DNA from: Maritimibacter sp. REDSEA-S28_B5
GTDB lineage: Bacteria > Pseudomonadota > Alphaproteobacteria > Rhodobacterales > Rhodobacteraceae
NCBI GenBank assembly: GCA_001626765.1
Contig: LUOO01000003.1
Location: 1-64,000 of the forward strand
Direction: 5' to 3'
DNA length: 64,000 bases
Shown: positions 53,090 through 62,192 of the stretch, piece by piece
Layout of the letters: each line of letters starts with the position of its first letter
Numbering within the stretch: position 1 is the stretch's first letter
Made by a program: the position numbers and the translations under genes
Notes under the pieces: model-generated
What the model saw: only the letters and a program-made list of their open reading frames with translations
Database searches by the model: none
Told to the model about the DNA's origin: nothing

Positions 53090-54550
53090 ATGGAAGGTGC
53101 GGTTTTCATCGGGGGCGGGGGCGAGGATTACGCGGTCCAGCAGGGGCTCTTGCTCAAATACGCGAACCGCCATGGCCTTGTCGCGGGCGCAACCGGCACC
53201 GGGAAATCGGTCACGCTCCAGATCCTTGCCGAAGGCTTTTCCAAGGCGGGCGTCCCGGTGTTCCTGGCCGATGTGAAGGGCGATCTTTCGGGCCTTGCGG
53301 GGACCATGGCCGACACCCACAAGCTGCACGAAGCGTTCCAGAAGCGCGCCGCGACCATCGGCTTCAGCGACTACACCTACGAGTCCTTCCCGGTGACCTT
53401 CTGGGACCTCTACGGCGAACAGGGCCATCCGATCCGCACCACGGTGACCGAGATGGGGCCGCTGCTTCTCGCCCGGCTGCTAGAGCTTTCCGATGCGCAG
53501 GAGGGCGTGCTCAACATCGCCTTCCGGGTGGCCGACGAAGAGGGCATGGCGCTTCTTGATCTGAAGGACCTGCAGGCGCTCCTCGTTTGGGTCGGCCAGA
53601 ACGCCGAGGACCTGTCCCTGCGTTACGGCAACGTCGCGACCTCGTCCGTGGGCGCGATCCAGCGGCAGCTTCTCGTTCTTGAAAACCAGGGCGGGCAGAT
53701 GCTCTTCGGTGAACCAGCCTTGGAGCTGACCGACCTCATGCGGACCGAGGTGAACGGGCAGGGGCGCATCTCGATCCTCGCGGCCGACAAGCTCATGGGG
53801 TCGCCCAAGCTCTACGCCACATTCCTGCTCTGGCTGCTGTCGGAGCTTTTCGAGGAACTGCCCGAGGTGGGCGATCCCGAGAAACCTAAGCTCGTGTTCT
53901 TTTTCGACGAGGCGCATCTGCTCTTCGACGACGCACCCAAGGCGCTGGTGGACAAGGTCGAACAGGTCGCGCGGCTCATTCGGTCAAAAGGCGTCGGGGT
54001 CTACTTCATCACCCAGAACCCGGCGGATGTGCCCGAGGATATTCTGGGCCAGCTTGGCAACCGCATCCAGCACGCGCTGCGCGCCTTTACCGCCAAAGAT
54101 CAGAAGGAATTGCGACAGGCCGCCGAGACCTACCGCGACAATCCGCGTTTCTCGACCGAGGAAGCGATCCGCGAAGTGGGCACCGGCGAGGCGGTGACCT
54201 CGATGCTCGAGGCCAAGGGCGCGCCGGGCGTTGTGGAACGCACGCTCATCCGCCCGCCGTCTTCGAACCTTGGCGCCATCGACGCGGGACTGAGGGCGCA
54301 GGTCATCGCGGCTTCGCCCATCGCCGGGAAATACGAAACGCTGGTAGACCGGGAAAGCGCCTTCGAGATTCTGACTTATGACGGAGGGCGCACGACGGGC
54401 ACAAGCCGTCGCACGACGGGGTCGCGGTCAAGCAAACCGGCACCCACCTTTGGCGAGGAGGTCGCGAAAGTCGTGATCAAGGAACTGAAGGGCACCACGG
54501 GGAAACGCATCGTGCGCGGTATCCTTGGCGGTCTGTTCAAGGCGCGGTAG
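53090..54550 (+). CDS. HerA-like ATPase (DUF853 family)
   Basis: A 486-residue HerA/DUF853-type ATPase. Walker A is VAGATGTGKSVTLQ at about 30-43, Walker B is LVFFFDEAHLLFDD and the sensor region has YFITQNPADVPEDILGQLGNRIQHALRAFT. The C-terminal tail is basic and low complexity (TSRRTTGSRSSKP) before a short conserved end. These proteins are presumed DNA translocases or membrane-linked ATPases of unknown role. The start at 53090 has GGAAGGG upstream; the long open frame before it has no family features. Roughly 550 bases of non-coding sequence lie upstream. Confidence 0.9.
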   Translation: MEGAVFIGGGGEDYAVQQGLLLKYANRHGLVAGATGTGKSVTLQILAEGFSKAGVPVFLADVKGDLSGLAGTMADTHKLHEAFQKRAATIGFSDYTYESFPVTFWDLYGEQGHPIRTTVTEMGPLLLARLLELSDAQEGVLNIAFRVADEEGMALLDLKDLQALLVWVGQNAEDLSLRYGNVATSSVGAIQRQLLVLENQGGQMLFGEPALELTDLMRTEVNGQGRISILAADKLMGSPKLYATFLLWLLSELFEELPEVGDPEKPKLVFFFDEAHLLFDDAPKALVDKVEQVARLIRSKGVGVYFITQNPADVPEDILGQLGNRIQHALRAFTAKDQKELRQAAETYRDNPRFSTEEAIREVGTGEAVTSMLEAKGAPGVVERTLIRPPSSNLGAIDAGLRAQVIAASPIAGKYETLVDRESAFEILTYDGGRTTGTSRRTTGSRSSKPAPTFGEEVAKVVIKELKGTTGKRIVRGILGGLFKAR

Positions 54551-54603
54551 GCCACAGGCCGCAAACCGGCGCGCTGCGCGCTGACGTGCGCGCGTCGCGT
54601 TCT

Positions 54604-54948
54604 TTATTCCAGCGAATAGACCTGCGACCCGCGCCGCGTGGTGATTGTCGCCTTGCCGCCATTGATCTCAAGCCGCTGGCATTCCGTTCCTGCCATGCGC
54701 GCCGGTTCGGTGATCGTCCGGCAGAAACGACCATCGGAAATCGACCAGTCGCCGTCCAAAGCATCGTCTCCGACCGACCCGCTCATGCGACCACCTTCGC
54801 CAAGGCTGATGACCGTCGGACCGGCGGTCAGCGTGCGTCCAGCCAATGCGGCGGACATTTCGTCGTCATCTGCAATCGCGGTGAGTGGCGACAGGCAAAG
54901 CAATCCTAGCGCGAGTCCGCCAGTCGTGAACCTAAGGTATCCTGCCAT
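54604..54948 (-). CDS. Small secreted protein, function unknown
   Basis: A 114-residue exported protein. The signal peptide (FTTGGLALGLLCLSPLTAIA) ends near position 27. The mature part is small, beta-rich and has two cysteines (GRFCRTI and GTECQRLEI), likely disulfide-bonded. It resembles small periplasmic lipocalin-like proteins of Rhodobacteraceae but I cannot name a family. Start chosen at 54948 behind GGGGGAG. Confidence 0.6.
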   Translation of the reverse strand: MAGYLRFTTGGLALGLLCLSPLTAIADDDEMSAALAGRTLTAGPTVISLGEGGRMSGSVGDDALDGDWSISDGRFCRTITEPARMAGTECQRLEINGGKATITTRRGSQVYSLE

Positions 54949-55140
54949 TTTCCAATCTCCCCCATCCAATGCACCCAAGCCTCGCCGTTTCTTTGACGAT
55001 AGGTCAATTGCACGATGGGCGGTATGTGAGCACTTATGTGTGAAACCAACGCCGTGAAAGGGGCGTTCGTTTCACCTTGGGTCAATTAAATGTAACAAGG
55101 CTTAATTTACAGGCGTCCCGTGAAGGGGCCGCGGGCAAGA

Positions 55141-55908
55141 TCAGCCGTATTTGCGTTCGTGTCGCGCAAGTTTACGGTCTACGCGCGACAGGGCGTGACC
55201 CATCGCCTCTGACAGCCGACGTGCCCCAAGCGTCTCGGCCCTGAGGACACCGGCATGGGCGGCGCAGAGAACCTGCGCATCGGCCCAGTCCGTCACCAGC
55301 CGCTGGCCCCAGTCGCGAAAGTCCTGCGCCGCGCCCGCGCGTTCTTCCAGGGCGAAACCCAATGTGGGATGAACCGAGAGTTTGCCGGCCTTGCCCCTCT
55401 TTGCGCCCCTGAGGTTGAAGGTGTCGTCCACGTGGATCGTCTTGCTCGCCCGATGATAGGCCAGCACCGATCCGGCGTGGATATGCTCGCTCCCCGTCTC
55501 CAGCGCCACGCCGGCCGGCAGGGTGAAGTCGAGATCTCCGGCAAAGCGCGCCCACGTCGCCGGGTCCTCGGTCACCGTGTCGGCCCAGATGAGCGCGGGA
55601 TACTTTTTCAGGTGGCGTGTCGTGCCGTAGTGCACCGCGCCCGGAAAGGCCGCGTGCATCGCTTCGGTGTGGAGCGTGTGGAAGGGGTGAAGATTGATTA
55701 CGGCGGCGACGCCGTCGCGCCCGCCGGTGATCGCGTCGATCCGCTCCAGCGTCTCGGGCGCATAGCCGTAGCTGTCGAGCATCACGAACCGCCCGTCCGA
55801 CAGGCGCACGAGCGAGGTCTGGGTGCCGAGGTCGATGAGGCCCGCCAGCTTGAAACTGCCCCGGATGTTCCAGAACCCGTTGCCGCAGTCGATGATCTTT
55901 TCGGACAT
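55141..55908 (-). CDS. Metallo-beta-lactamase-fold-like protein
   Basis: A 255-residue soluble protein with an MBL-fold appearance of the DUF4336-like sort. The start is IIDCGNGFWNIRGSFK, and the metal-site region is VINLHPFHTLHTEAMH, where the usual HxHxDH appears as HPFHTLH. A later GSVLAYHRASKTIHVDDTF supplies further His and Asp. A deamidase or hydrolase activity is possible; substrate unknown. It starts at 55908 behind AGGAG and lies 76 bases downstream of the CNNM gene on the same strand. Confidence 0.7.
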   Translation of the reverse strand: MSEKIIDCGNGFWNIRGSFKLAGLIDLGTQTSLVRLSDGRFVMLDSYGYAPETLERIDAITGGRDGVAAVINLHPFHTLHTEAMHAAFPGAVHYGTTRHLKKYPALIWADTVTEDPATWARFAGDLDFTLPAGVALETGSEHIHAGSVLAYHRASKTIHVDDTFNLRGAKRGKAGKLSVHPTLGFALEERAGAAQDFRDWGQRLVTDWADAQVLCAAHAGVLRAETLGARRLSEAMGHALSRVDRKLARHERKYG

Positions 55909-55984
55909 GAACCTCTCCTTTGGCGTCAGGGTCGCAAGCGGGCGGGCCAATGACCAGCCCGCCGTGGCGTCAGGTGGCGCGGGT

Positions 55985-57307
55985 CTAGACTGTCAGCTTG
56001 CGAATGCGCAACCGCGCGATCCGGTTCTCGACCCGTTTGGTGACCTCGAAGCGGAACCCGTGGAAGGAAAAAACCTGCCCCTCGTTCGGGATCATCTGCG
56101 CCTCGTGGATGACGAGACCGGCGACGGTATTGGCCTCCTCGTCCGGCAGCGACCAATCGTTCGCGCGGTTCAAGTCGCGGATGGTCATGCCGCCATCGAC
56201 CGAGAAACTCCCGTCCGCGAGCGCCCTGAGTTCGCCCGGGTCAGAGGCGTCGAATTCGTCGGTGATCTCGCCCACGATTTCTTCGAGGATGTCCTCGAGC
56301 GTGATGAGACCCTGAAGCGAGCCGTATTCGTCCACCACCAGCGCGAAATGGGTCTGACGCTTCAGGAATTCGCGCATCTGGTCGTCGAGCGTCGTGGTCT
56401 CGGGGATGAAATAGGGCTCCATCGCCACTTCGAGCACGTCGAAATTGTCGTAGGCCTCGCGCCGATTTCCGTCACCCGCGGCCTCGCCCGCCGCATACAT
56501 CGCGCGCGACAGGTCCTTGGCGTGGATGACGCCCACGATGTTTTCCTGTTCGCCCTCATAGATCGGCAGGCGCGTGTGCGGCGAGGCGAGCGCCTGTTCC
56601 AGCACCTCGCGCGGGCCGAGAGAGGCGTCGATCATCTCGATCTGGCTGCGGTGAAGCATGATCTCTTCGACCGTCCGGTCGCCCAGATCGAGCGCGCCCA
56701 GCAGGCGGTCGCGGTCCTCTTTCTCCACCGCGCCCTCATGGTGTCCGAGCGTGATGGCCCCCACGATTTCCTCGCGCACCCCCAGAAGCTGCGCGTCCGG
56801 ATCGGCCTGCACCCCGAAAAGCCGCAGGATGAGCCGGGTCAAAAGCCGTACGATCCCCACGATGGGCGAGAGCACGATGATGATGATCCGGATCGGGGCG
56901 GAAACGGCGCTCGCGGCCTCTTCGGGTCGCGTGATGGCATAGGTCTTGGGCAGCACCTCGGCGAAGATCAACACGAGGAGCGTCATGACCAGCGTCGCGA
57001 TGGCGATGGCCCCGTCGCCCAGAAGCCGGGTGAAGAGCGTGGTCGCCAGCGCAGAGGCGAGGATGTTGACGAAGTTGTTCCCCAGAAGGACCGATCCGAT
57101 CAGCCGCTCGGTGTCCTCGGTGATGTGCAGCGCGCGCTCGGCCCGTTTGTCGCCCTTGTCGGCCTTGGACCGAAGCTTGCCGCGCGAAGCAGCGGTCATC
57201 GCGGTTTCGGAGCCGGAGAAGAAGGCGGAGAAGACGAGCAGCAGCAGGATGGCGCCGGCCATGATCCAGAGCGTCGGGTCGAAAGTGCCGGTGTCGGCAG
57301 GTGTCAT
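55985..57307 (-). CDS. CNNM/CorC-type transporter (hemolysin-like)
   Basis: A 440-residue membrane protein. The N-terminal DUF21 (CNNM) domain covers about 1-195 with FSAFFSGSETAMTAASRGKLR and about four helices. A CBS pair follows at about 215-335, ending in LVVDEYGSLQGLITLEDILEEIVGE. A CorC/HlyC domain closes the protein (EEANTVAGLVIHEAQMIP). Such proteins transport or sense Mg2+ or Co2+. The start at 57307 is MTPADTG; the frame is open to 57364. Divergent from the phosphoesterase gene. Confidence 0.93.
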   Translation of the reverse strand: MTPADTGTFDPTLWIMAGAILLLLVFSAFFSGSETAMTAASRGKLRSKADKGDKRAERALHITEDTERLIGSVLLGNNFVNILASALATTLFTRLLGDGAIAIATLVMTLLVLIFAEVLPKTYAITRPEEAASAVSAPIRIIIIVLSPIVGIVRLLTRLILRLFGVQADPDAQLLGVREEIVGAITLGHHEGAVEKEDRDRLLGALDLGDRTVEEIMLHRSQIEMIDASLGPREVLEQALASPHTRLPIYEGEQENIVGVIHAKDLSRAMYAAGEAAGDGNRREAYDNFDVLEVAMEPYFIPETTTLDDQMREFLKRQTHFALVVDEYGSLQGLITLEDILEEIVGEITDEFDASDPGELRALADGSFSVDGGMTIRDLNRANDWSLPDEEANTVAGLVIHEAQMIPNEGQVFSFHGFRFEVTKRVENRIARLRIRKLTV

Positions 57308-57424
57308 TGTGATTTCTTTCCAAGAGGTTTGCCGTGTTATGGTTGTCAGGCCGTTTCGTTTCAAGGCCCCGGTCCGGTTTCGGGATCTTGGGCTGACCGC
57401 GGGACGGTGGATTTGGGAGGATCC

Positions 57425-58276
57425 ATGATAGCAATAGACCTCGGAGAGTTGTCCGGACCCGTCGTCCTCTGGGGCGGTGCGCTCGGTAACCTTTCAGCCC
57501 TCACTGCGCTTGAGGATGTCGTCGCGCGACTTGGGGTCCCCGCCGGGCGCGTCATCTGCACCGGCGACCTCGCGGGCTACGGCGCGGACGGTGTCGCCTG
57601 CATCGACCGGGTGCGTGCCTCGGGCTGGACGGTGGTCAAGGGGAACGTGGAAGATGGGCTTGCCATCGGCCGCGCCGACTGCGGCTGCGGCTTTGATGCG
57701 GGCAGCGCCTGTGACCGGCTGTCGGCTGCGTGGTGGGCCCATGCGGATGCGACCATCGGACCGGCGGCGCGCGACTGGATGCGGGGCTTGCCTGACCTCG
57801 CCGTCTTTGCCTTCGGCGGTCGGCGCTATGCGGTCATCCACGGGGGTGTGACCGATCGGTCCCGGTTCCTCTGGTCTCTCTCGCGCCAGCCAGCCTTTGC
57901 GCAGGAGATCGGGGCGATCGAGGCCATCGTCGGCCCGGTGCAGGGCGTCGTCGCGGGTCACTCGGGCATCGCCTTTTCGCGGGTGGCCGCCGGGCGGTGC
58001 TGGATCAACGCAGGCGTGATCGGGATGCCGCCCAACAACGGCGTGCCTGGCGGGCAATATGTGGTGCTGGACGGGCGGGGTGCCCATATCCGACGGCTCA
58101 ACTATGACCCGGCCCCGGCCGTGGCCGCGATGAAAACGGCAGGGCTCACACAGGGTTACGAGCGAGCCTTGGTCACGGGCGTCTGGCCGTCGCAAGATGT
58201 CCTGCCGATGCGGATGCGGCGGTCCGGCGCAGGTGCGCCGGGGGCGAGGCTCGAGGAAGCGGGGTTCGCGCGCTAG
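57425..58276 (+). CDS. Metallophosphoesterase family protein
   Basis: A 283-residue metallophosphoesterase-like protein. CTGDLAGYGAD corresponds to motif II (GDxxGYG), VKGNVEDG to motif III (GNxE), and VVAGHSGIAFS to the GHS/T motif IV. A WINAGVIGMPP segment is typical of the YfcE/serine-threonine-phosphatase-like branch. The N-terminal DxH motif is degenerate here (LWGGALGNLSAL), so metal binding may be partial. A Cys-rich insert (DCGCGFDAGSAC) is unusual. A role as a phosphatase is inferred only. Confidence 0.8.
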   Translation: MIAIDLGELSGPVVLWGGALGNLSALTALEDVVARLGVPAGRVICTGDLAGYGADGVACIDRVRASGWTVVKGNVEDGLAIGRADCGCGFDAGSACDRLSAAWWAHADATIGPAARDWMRGLPDLAVFAFGGRRYAVIHGGVTDRSRFLWSLSRQPAFAQEIGAIEAIVGPVQGVVAGHSGIAFSRVAAGRCWINAGVIGMPPNNGVPGGQYVVLDGRGAHIRRLNYDPAPAVAAMKTAGLTQGYERALVTGVWPSQDVLPMRMRRSGAGAPGARLEEAGFAR

Positions 58277-58389
58277 GCGGGGAATGCCGTGTCGGTGCGG
58301 GGCGGTTCTACGCGTTAGCCTCCAGGGAGGCGCCAGCCGAGCTTGCTAAGGGCAGGCTGGATATGCGCGACTTTGAAGGCTCCGGGATT

Positions 58390-58412
58390 CCAGAATTCTA
58401 GAATCTTAGAAC
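58390..58412. repeat. Triple AGAA repeat in gene-free gap
   Basis: Three AGAA blocks spaced every 8 bases (AGAATTCT, AGAATCTT, AGAACACC) lie between the phosphoesterase and amtB ends. Low sequence complexity in an otherwise GC-rich region; function unknown. Confidence 0.4.
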
Positions 58413-58427
58413 ACCCCGCAAATGACT

Positions 58428-58460
58428 GACGCCGAATGGTTTTTCAAACCATCCGGCGCC
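58428..58460 (-). terminator. Large hairpin downstream of amtB
   Basis: GACGCCGAATGGTTT and AAACCATCCGGCGCC (15-base arms, near-perfect) flank a 3-base loop about 28 bases after the amtB stop. There is no T-run, so it may stabilise mRNA 3' ends instead of terminating. Confidence 0.5.
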
Positions 58461-58487
58461 GATCGGAATATAACTTTGCAGTCCCGG

Positions 58488-59666
58488 TTACGAGGCGGTG
58501 TCGTAGGCGCGTTCGCCATGGACCGCGAGATCGAGACCATTGACTTCGGTCTCTTCGTCGACCCGCAGCCGGGTCAGGATCGCGACGCCCTTGATCAGGA
58601 TAAAGGTCACGACCAGCGTGTAGACCCCAACGATGGCAAGCGATCCAAGCTGCGCCGCCCATGATCCCGCCCCGAAGACCGCGATCATGATGGTGCCAAA
58701 GATGCCACCCACGCCGTGCACCGCGAAAACGTCGAGTGTGTCGTCGATCTTCAGCCTGTTGCGGATGAGGTTCACCGCCTCCTGGCAGAGGATACCCGCG
58801 ACGCCCCCGATGATCAGCGCCGCCACCGGGCCGACAAAGCCCGAGGCGGGCGTGATCGAGGCCAGGCCCGCGATGGTGCCGGTCACGATACCGACGAGAG
58901 AGGCGCGGCCGAATTTCACCTTCTCCCACAGCGCCCATGTGAGAGAGGCTGCCGCGGCCGAAATATGCGTGACCGTGATCGCCATGGCGGCACCCCCATC
59001 GGCGGCCAGTTGCGAGCCGCCGTTGAAGCCGAACCAGCCGACCCAGAGCATCGAGGCCCCGATCATGACGAAGCCGGGGTTGTGCGGCGGGTGCTTCTGG
59101 TTCTTGCGCGGACCCAGAAAGACCGAAATCAGGATCGCGGCCAGACCGGCTGTCTCATGCACCACGATGCCGCCCGCGAAGTCACGCACGCCGGTCTCGC
59201 CAAAAATCCCGCCGTCCGACAGGAACCCGCCGCCCCAGATCCAGTGAACGACCGGCGCGTAGCACAGGAGCATCCATAGGCCGGAAAAGGCCAAGACGAA
59301 GCCGAAACCGATACGCTCCACATAGGCGCCCACGATGAGTGCGGGCGTGATGATCGCGAAGGTCATCTGGAAAGCAAAGAACAGGACCTCGGGCAGAGTG
59401 CCGGCGAGGCTGTCGGCATCCACGCCCGCAAGGAACATCTTGCCCAACCCGCCCCAGACGGCATTGCCGTCGCCGAAGGCGATGGAATAGCCGAACATGA
59501 GCCACAGGATGCTCATGAGCGCCGCGATGGCGTAGACATGCATGAAGACCGACAGCACGTTGCGCGCGCGCACCAGCCCCCCGTAAAACAGCGCCAGCCC
59601 CGGCAGCGACATGAAGAGCACAAGTGCCGTCGCCACGATGATCCAAGCGGTATCCGCTCCGTTCAT
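58488..59666 (-). CDS. amtB: Ammonium transporter
   Basis: A 392-residue AmtB/Amt-family channel with about 11 helices. The twin-His pore shows as His170 in GGIVVHETAGLAA and a second His in VFAVHGVGGIFG. Conserved WVGWFGFNGGSQL and the Phe gate region are present. It starts immediately with the pore-domain N-terminus, without an obvious signal peptide. It takes up ammonium at low concentration. No glnK lies upstream, so PII control would act in trans; ntrB at the right edge fits nitrogen control of this region. Confidence 0.95.
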   Translation of the reverse strand: MNGADTAWIIVATALVLFMSLPGLALFYGGLVRARNVLSVFMHVYAIAALMSILWLMFGYSIAFGDGNAVWGGLGKMFLAGVDADSLAGTLPEVLFFAFQMTFAIITPALIVGAYVERIGFGFVLAFSGLWMLLCYAPVVHWIWGGGFLSDGGIFGETGVRDFAGGIVVHETAGLAAILISVFLGPRKNQKHPPHNPGFVMIGASMLWVGWFGFNGGSQLAADGGAAMAITVTHISAAAASLTWALWEKVKFGRASLVGIVTGTIAGLASITPASGFVGPVAALIIGGVAGILCQEAVNLIRNRLKIDDTLDVFAVHGVGGIFGTIMIAVFGAGSWAAQLGSLAIVGVYTLVVTFILIKGVAILTRLRVDEETEVNGLDLAVHGERAYDTAS

Positions 59667-59841
59667 AGGTCCCTCCTGACCATAGTCCTTTTGGATTTCG
59701 GCTGGGTGTAACGGGGGTCAGAAGGGGATCAAGGCCGCATCCTTGGGCGGAGCGACCAATTTCTCGGCAGTCTCGGAACTGCCCAAGAATGTGACGGTAT
59801 TTCCAGAGCACGCACAGGAAATGGGCGAAATTGAATCGGCT

Positions 59842-60327
59842 TCAGGCCTCGTGGGTCCGGGAAACCCGCCCGGCGATGAGCGAGAGCGCATGATCGCGCG
59901 CCGCCTTGCGCACCCGCGACCGGCCAAGCGCCCCGAATTCGACGGTTTCGACATGTGTCGCGCCCCCACCTGCGAGGCCGAAGCAGACCCGTCCTTCGGG
60001 TTTGTGCTCGGACCCGCCCGGCCCGGCGATCCCGGTGATCGACACGGCGACGTCCGCTGCGGAATTTGCAAGCGCCCCCTCCGCCATTTCACGGGCGACG
60101 GCCTCGGAGACCGCGCCGTGGGCGGCGAGCGTCGCCTCGCGCACTCCGAGCATGGCGACCTTCGCCGCGTTGGAGTAGGTGATGAAACCCCGGTCGAACA
60201 CGTCCGACGACCCAGCCACATCGGTGAGCGCCGCGCCGACCATGCCGCCGGTACAGCTTTCCGCCGTCGCGAGCCGGACCCCGCGCTTGCGGCAGGCTTC
60301 GAGCAGGGCGGGCAGGTCCACGCTCAT
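59842..60327 (-). CDS. pncC: Nicotinamide-nucleotide amidase (CinA C-terminal)
   Basis: A 161-residue protein equal to the CinA C-terminal domain, which deamidates NMN and recycles NAD. Family motifs are [21 protein letters not shown] and [13 protein letters not shown], then [18 protein letters not shown]. It overlaps pgpA by four bases (ATGA), placing it last in the ispDF-pgpA-pncC operon. Confidence 0.93.
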   Translation of the reverse strand: MSVDLPALLEACRKRGVRLATAESCTGGMVGAALTDVAGSSDVFDRGFITYSNAAKVAMLGVREATLAAHGAVSEAVAREMAEGALANSAADVAVSITGIAGPGGSEHKPEGRVCFGLAGGGATHVETVEFGALGRSRVRKAARDHALSLIAGRVSRTHEA

Positions 60328-60815
60328 GCCAGCAGCACGAGGTGGGACAGGGCGGCAAGCGCCAGGACGCCGACGCCCGCGAACACGCCCGCGATCACGT
60401 CATCGAGCATCACGCCCATCGCATCGCCGCGCCGGTCGGCCCAGCCCACGAGCCAGGGCTTCCAGATGTCGAAGAGCCGAAACAGCAGGAACCCCGCGAT
60501 CCAGCCGGGCCAGAGCGCCGTGATGTCCATCCCGACACCCGCCGCCCCGATCGACACCGGTAGAAGCGCGATGCCCTGTCCGACGACTTCGTCGATCACG
60601 ATTTCCGACGGGTCCTCGTTGTCCATGTCCGCCGTCATCTCGCGCGTGGCCCAGAAGCCCGCGACGAAGGCGACGACAATCCCGGCGGCGAGCAGCCAGG
60701 GCCCGCCAAGTTGATGCAGCGCCCAGATGAGCGGCAACGCTGCCGCGGATCCCCAAGTGCCCGAAGCGGGCTTGAGGTAACCCACGAACAGAAAGGTCGC
60801 GATGATCCGGCTCAT
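60324..60815 (-). CDS. pgpA: Phosphatidylglycerophosphatase A
   Basis: A 163-residue membrane phosphatase that converts phosphatidylglycerophosphate to phosphatidylglycerol. The start at 60815 gives [20 protein letters not shown], the family N-terminus, with the catalytic acidic segment [12 protein letters not shown] and the late [16 protein letters not shown]. Four to five hydrophobic segments. Overlaps ispDF upstream and pncC downstream by four bases each. Confidence 0.93.
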   Translation of the reverse strand: MSRIIATFLFVGYLKPASGTWGSAAALPLIWALHQLGGPWLLAAGIVVAFVAGFWATREMTADMDNEDPSEIVIDEVVGQGIALLPVSIGAAGVGMDITALWPGWIAGFLLFRLFDIWKPWLVGWADRRGDAMGVMLDDVIAGVFAGVGVLALAALSHLVLLA

Positions 60816-62017
60816 GATGCCAACCCCTTCACGAGGGTCGCGATGGCCTGCGCCGCGATGCCTTCTTCCCGACCCGTGAAACCAAGTTGTTCCGAGGTCG
60901 TCGCCTTGACGCTCACCCGGTCCGGCGCGACCCCCATGATCTCGGCCAGCGCCGCCTGCATCGCGCCCGCATGGGGGCCGATCTTGGGCCGCTCGCAGAT
61001 GAGCACCACGTCGCAGTTGGACAGCTCGTAGCCCTTGGCACGCGCGAGATCGACGGCGTGGCGCAGGAAGATGCGGCTCTCGGCCCCCTTCCACTGCATG
61101 TCCGACGGCGGAAAGTGCCGCCCGATGTCACCCTCGGCCAGCGCGCCGTAGATCGCATCGGTCAGCGCGTGCATCCCGACGTCCGCGTCGGAATGACCCT
61201 TGAGCTTTTTCGTATGCGGCACCGTGACGCCGCACAGGATGCAGGCCTCGCCGTCCTCGAAGGCATGCACGTCATAGCCAAGCCCCGTTCGTATATCCAT
61301 GCGACCCCTCAGATACTGCTCGGCCCGGGCGAAATCCTCGGGTCCTGTTATTTTCACGTTCCTCTCGTCACCCGCGACGATGGTGACGTCAAGCCCTGCG
61401 CGGCGGGCGACTTCGACGTCGTCGGCGGCAGGTCCAACATGATCCTCGTGCGCCTGCCTGATCGCCGCGTAGTGAAATCCCTGCGGTGTCTGGGCGCGGA
61501 ACAGACCGCTTCGGTCCTGCGTGCCGCTCACTTGCCCATCCGCCGCGGTCCAAAGCGCATCGGTGACCGCAAGGGCAGGGGCCGCGCCGGGGGCATCAGT
61601 AAGCGCGGCGATCACCCGGTCGATGGTGTCGCGCGTGACCAGCGGGCGCGCTACGTCGTGGATGAGCACGAGATCGGGGGGATCGGCGGCCAGCGCGGCA
61701 AGTCCACTCGCCACGCTCGCCTCCCGCGTCGCCCCGCCCGTGACGGTCAGGACGTCGTTCAGGCCGGTCAATTCGGCCCGGTCGTCGGGATGATGGACGA
61801 GCACGATCCGCCCGATGCCGGGATGGGCGCGAAAGGCGTCGAGCGTCCAATCCGCCACTCGTCGCCCCACCAGCGCCCGCCACTGCTTGGGCGCACCCGG
61901 ACCCACGCGGGTGCCGCGCCCGGCCGCGACGATCACAGCGGCGATCCGGGGGGGATTCCCGGGTCCACTGTGGGGGGGCATCTGAGAGCTGTCGGCGGGT
62001 CGGTCTTGCATGGTCAT
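60812..62017 (-). CDS. ispDF: Bifunctional IspD/IspF (MEP pathway)
   Basis: A 401-residue fusion of MEP cytidylyltransferase (IspD) and MEcPP synthase (IspF) in isoprenoid synthesis. IspD spans about 24-240 with the nucleotide loop [19 protein letters not shown] and [10 protein letters not shown]. IspF spans about 242-400 with [12 protein letters not shown] supplying metal-binding Asp and His, then [14 protein letters not shown] and the C-terminal [19 protein letters not shown] at 62017, or at 62011 (two codons later). First gene of ispDF-pgpA-pncC, divergent from dusB; its start overlaps the dusB leader. Confidence 0.96.
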   Translation of the reverse strand: MTMQDRPADSSQMPPHSGPGNPPRIAAVIVAAGRGTRVGPGAPKQWRALVGRRVADWTLDAFRAHPGIGRIVLVHHPDDRAELTGLNDVLTVTGGATREASVASGLAALAADPPDLVLIHDVARPLVTRDTIDRVIAALTDAPGAAPALAVTDALWTAADGQVSGTQDRSGLFRAQTPQGFHYAAIRQAHEDHVGPAADDVEVARRAGLDVTIVAGDERNVKITGPEDFARAEQYLRGRMDIRTGLGYDVHAFEDGEACILCGVTVPHTKKLKGHSDADVGMHALTDAIYGALAEGDIGRHFPPSDMQWKGAESRIFLRHAVDLARAKGYELSNCDVVLICERPKIGPHAGAMQAALAEIMGVAPDRVSVKATTSEQLGFTGREEGIAAQAIATLVKGLAS

Positions 62018-62192
62018 CGTTTACCGATTGCGCATTGAGACGACAATCACCCTAGCAATTCCGGTTCAATCTGCTCAAATGTTGTGCGTTCGCGGAATAA
62101 TTCGGCTGCTACCTGCCGTGAAATTGCGCTCAATTTTTCCCTGTCCTATATCGGGGGCACTTGCACAAGGATTAAGCAGTGGAGATGACGCC

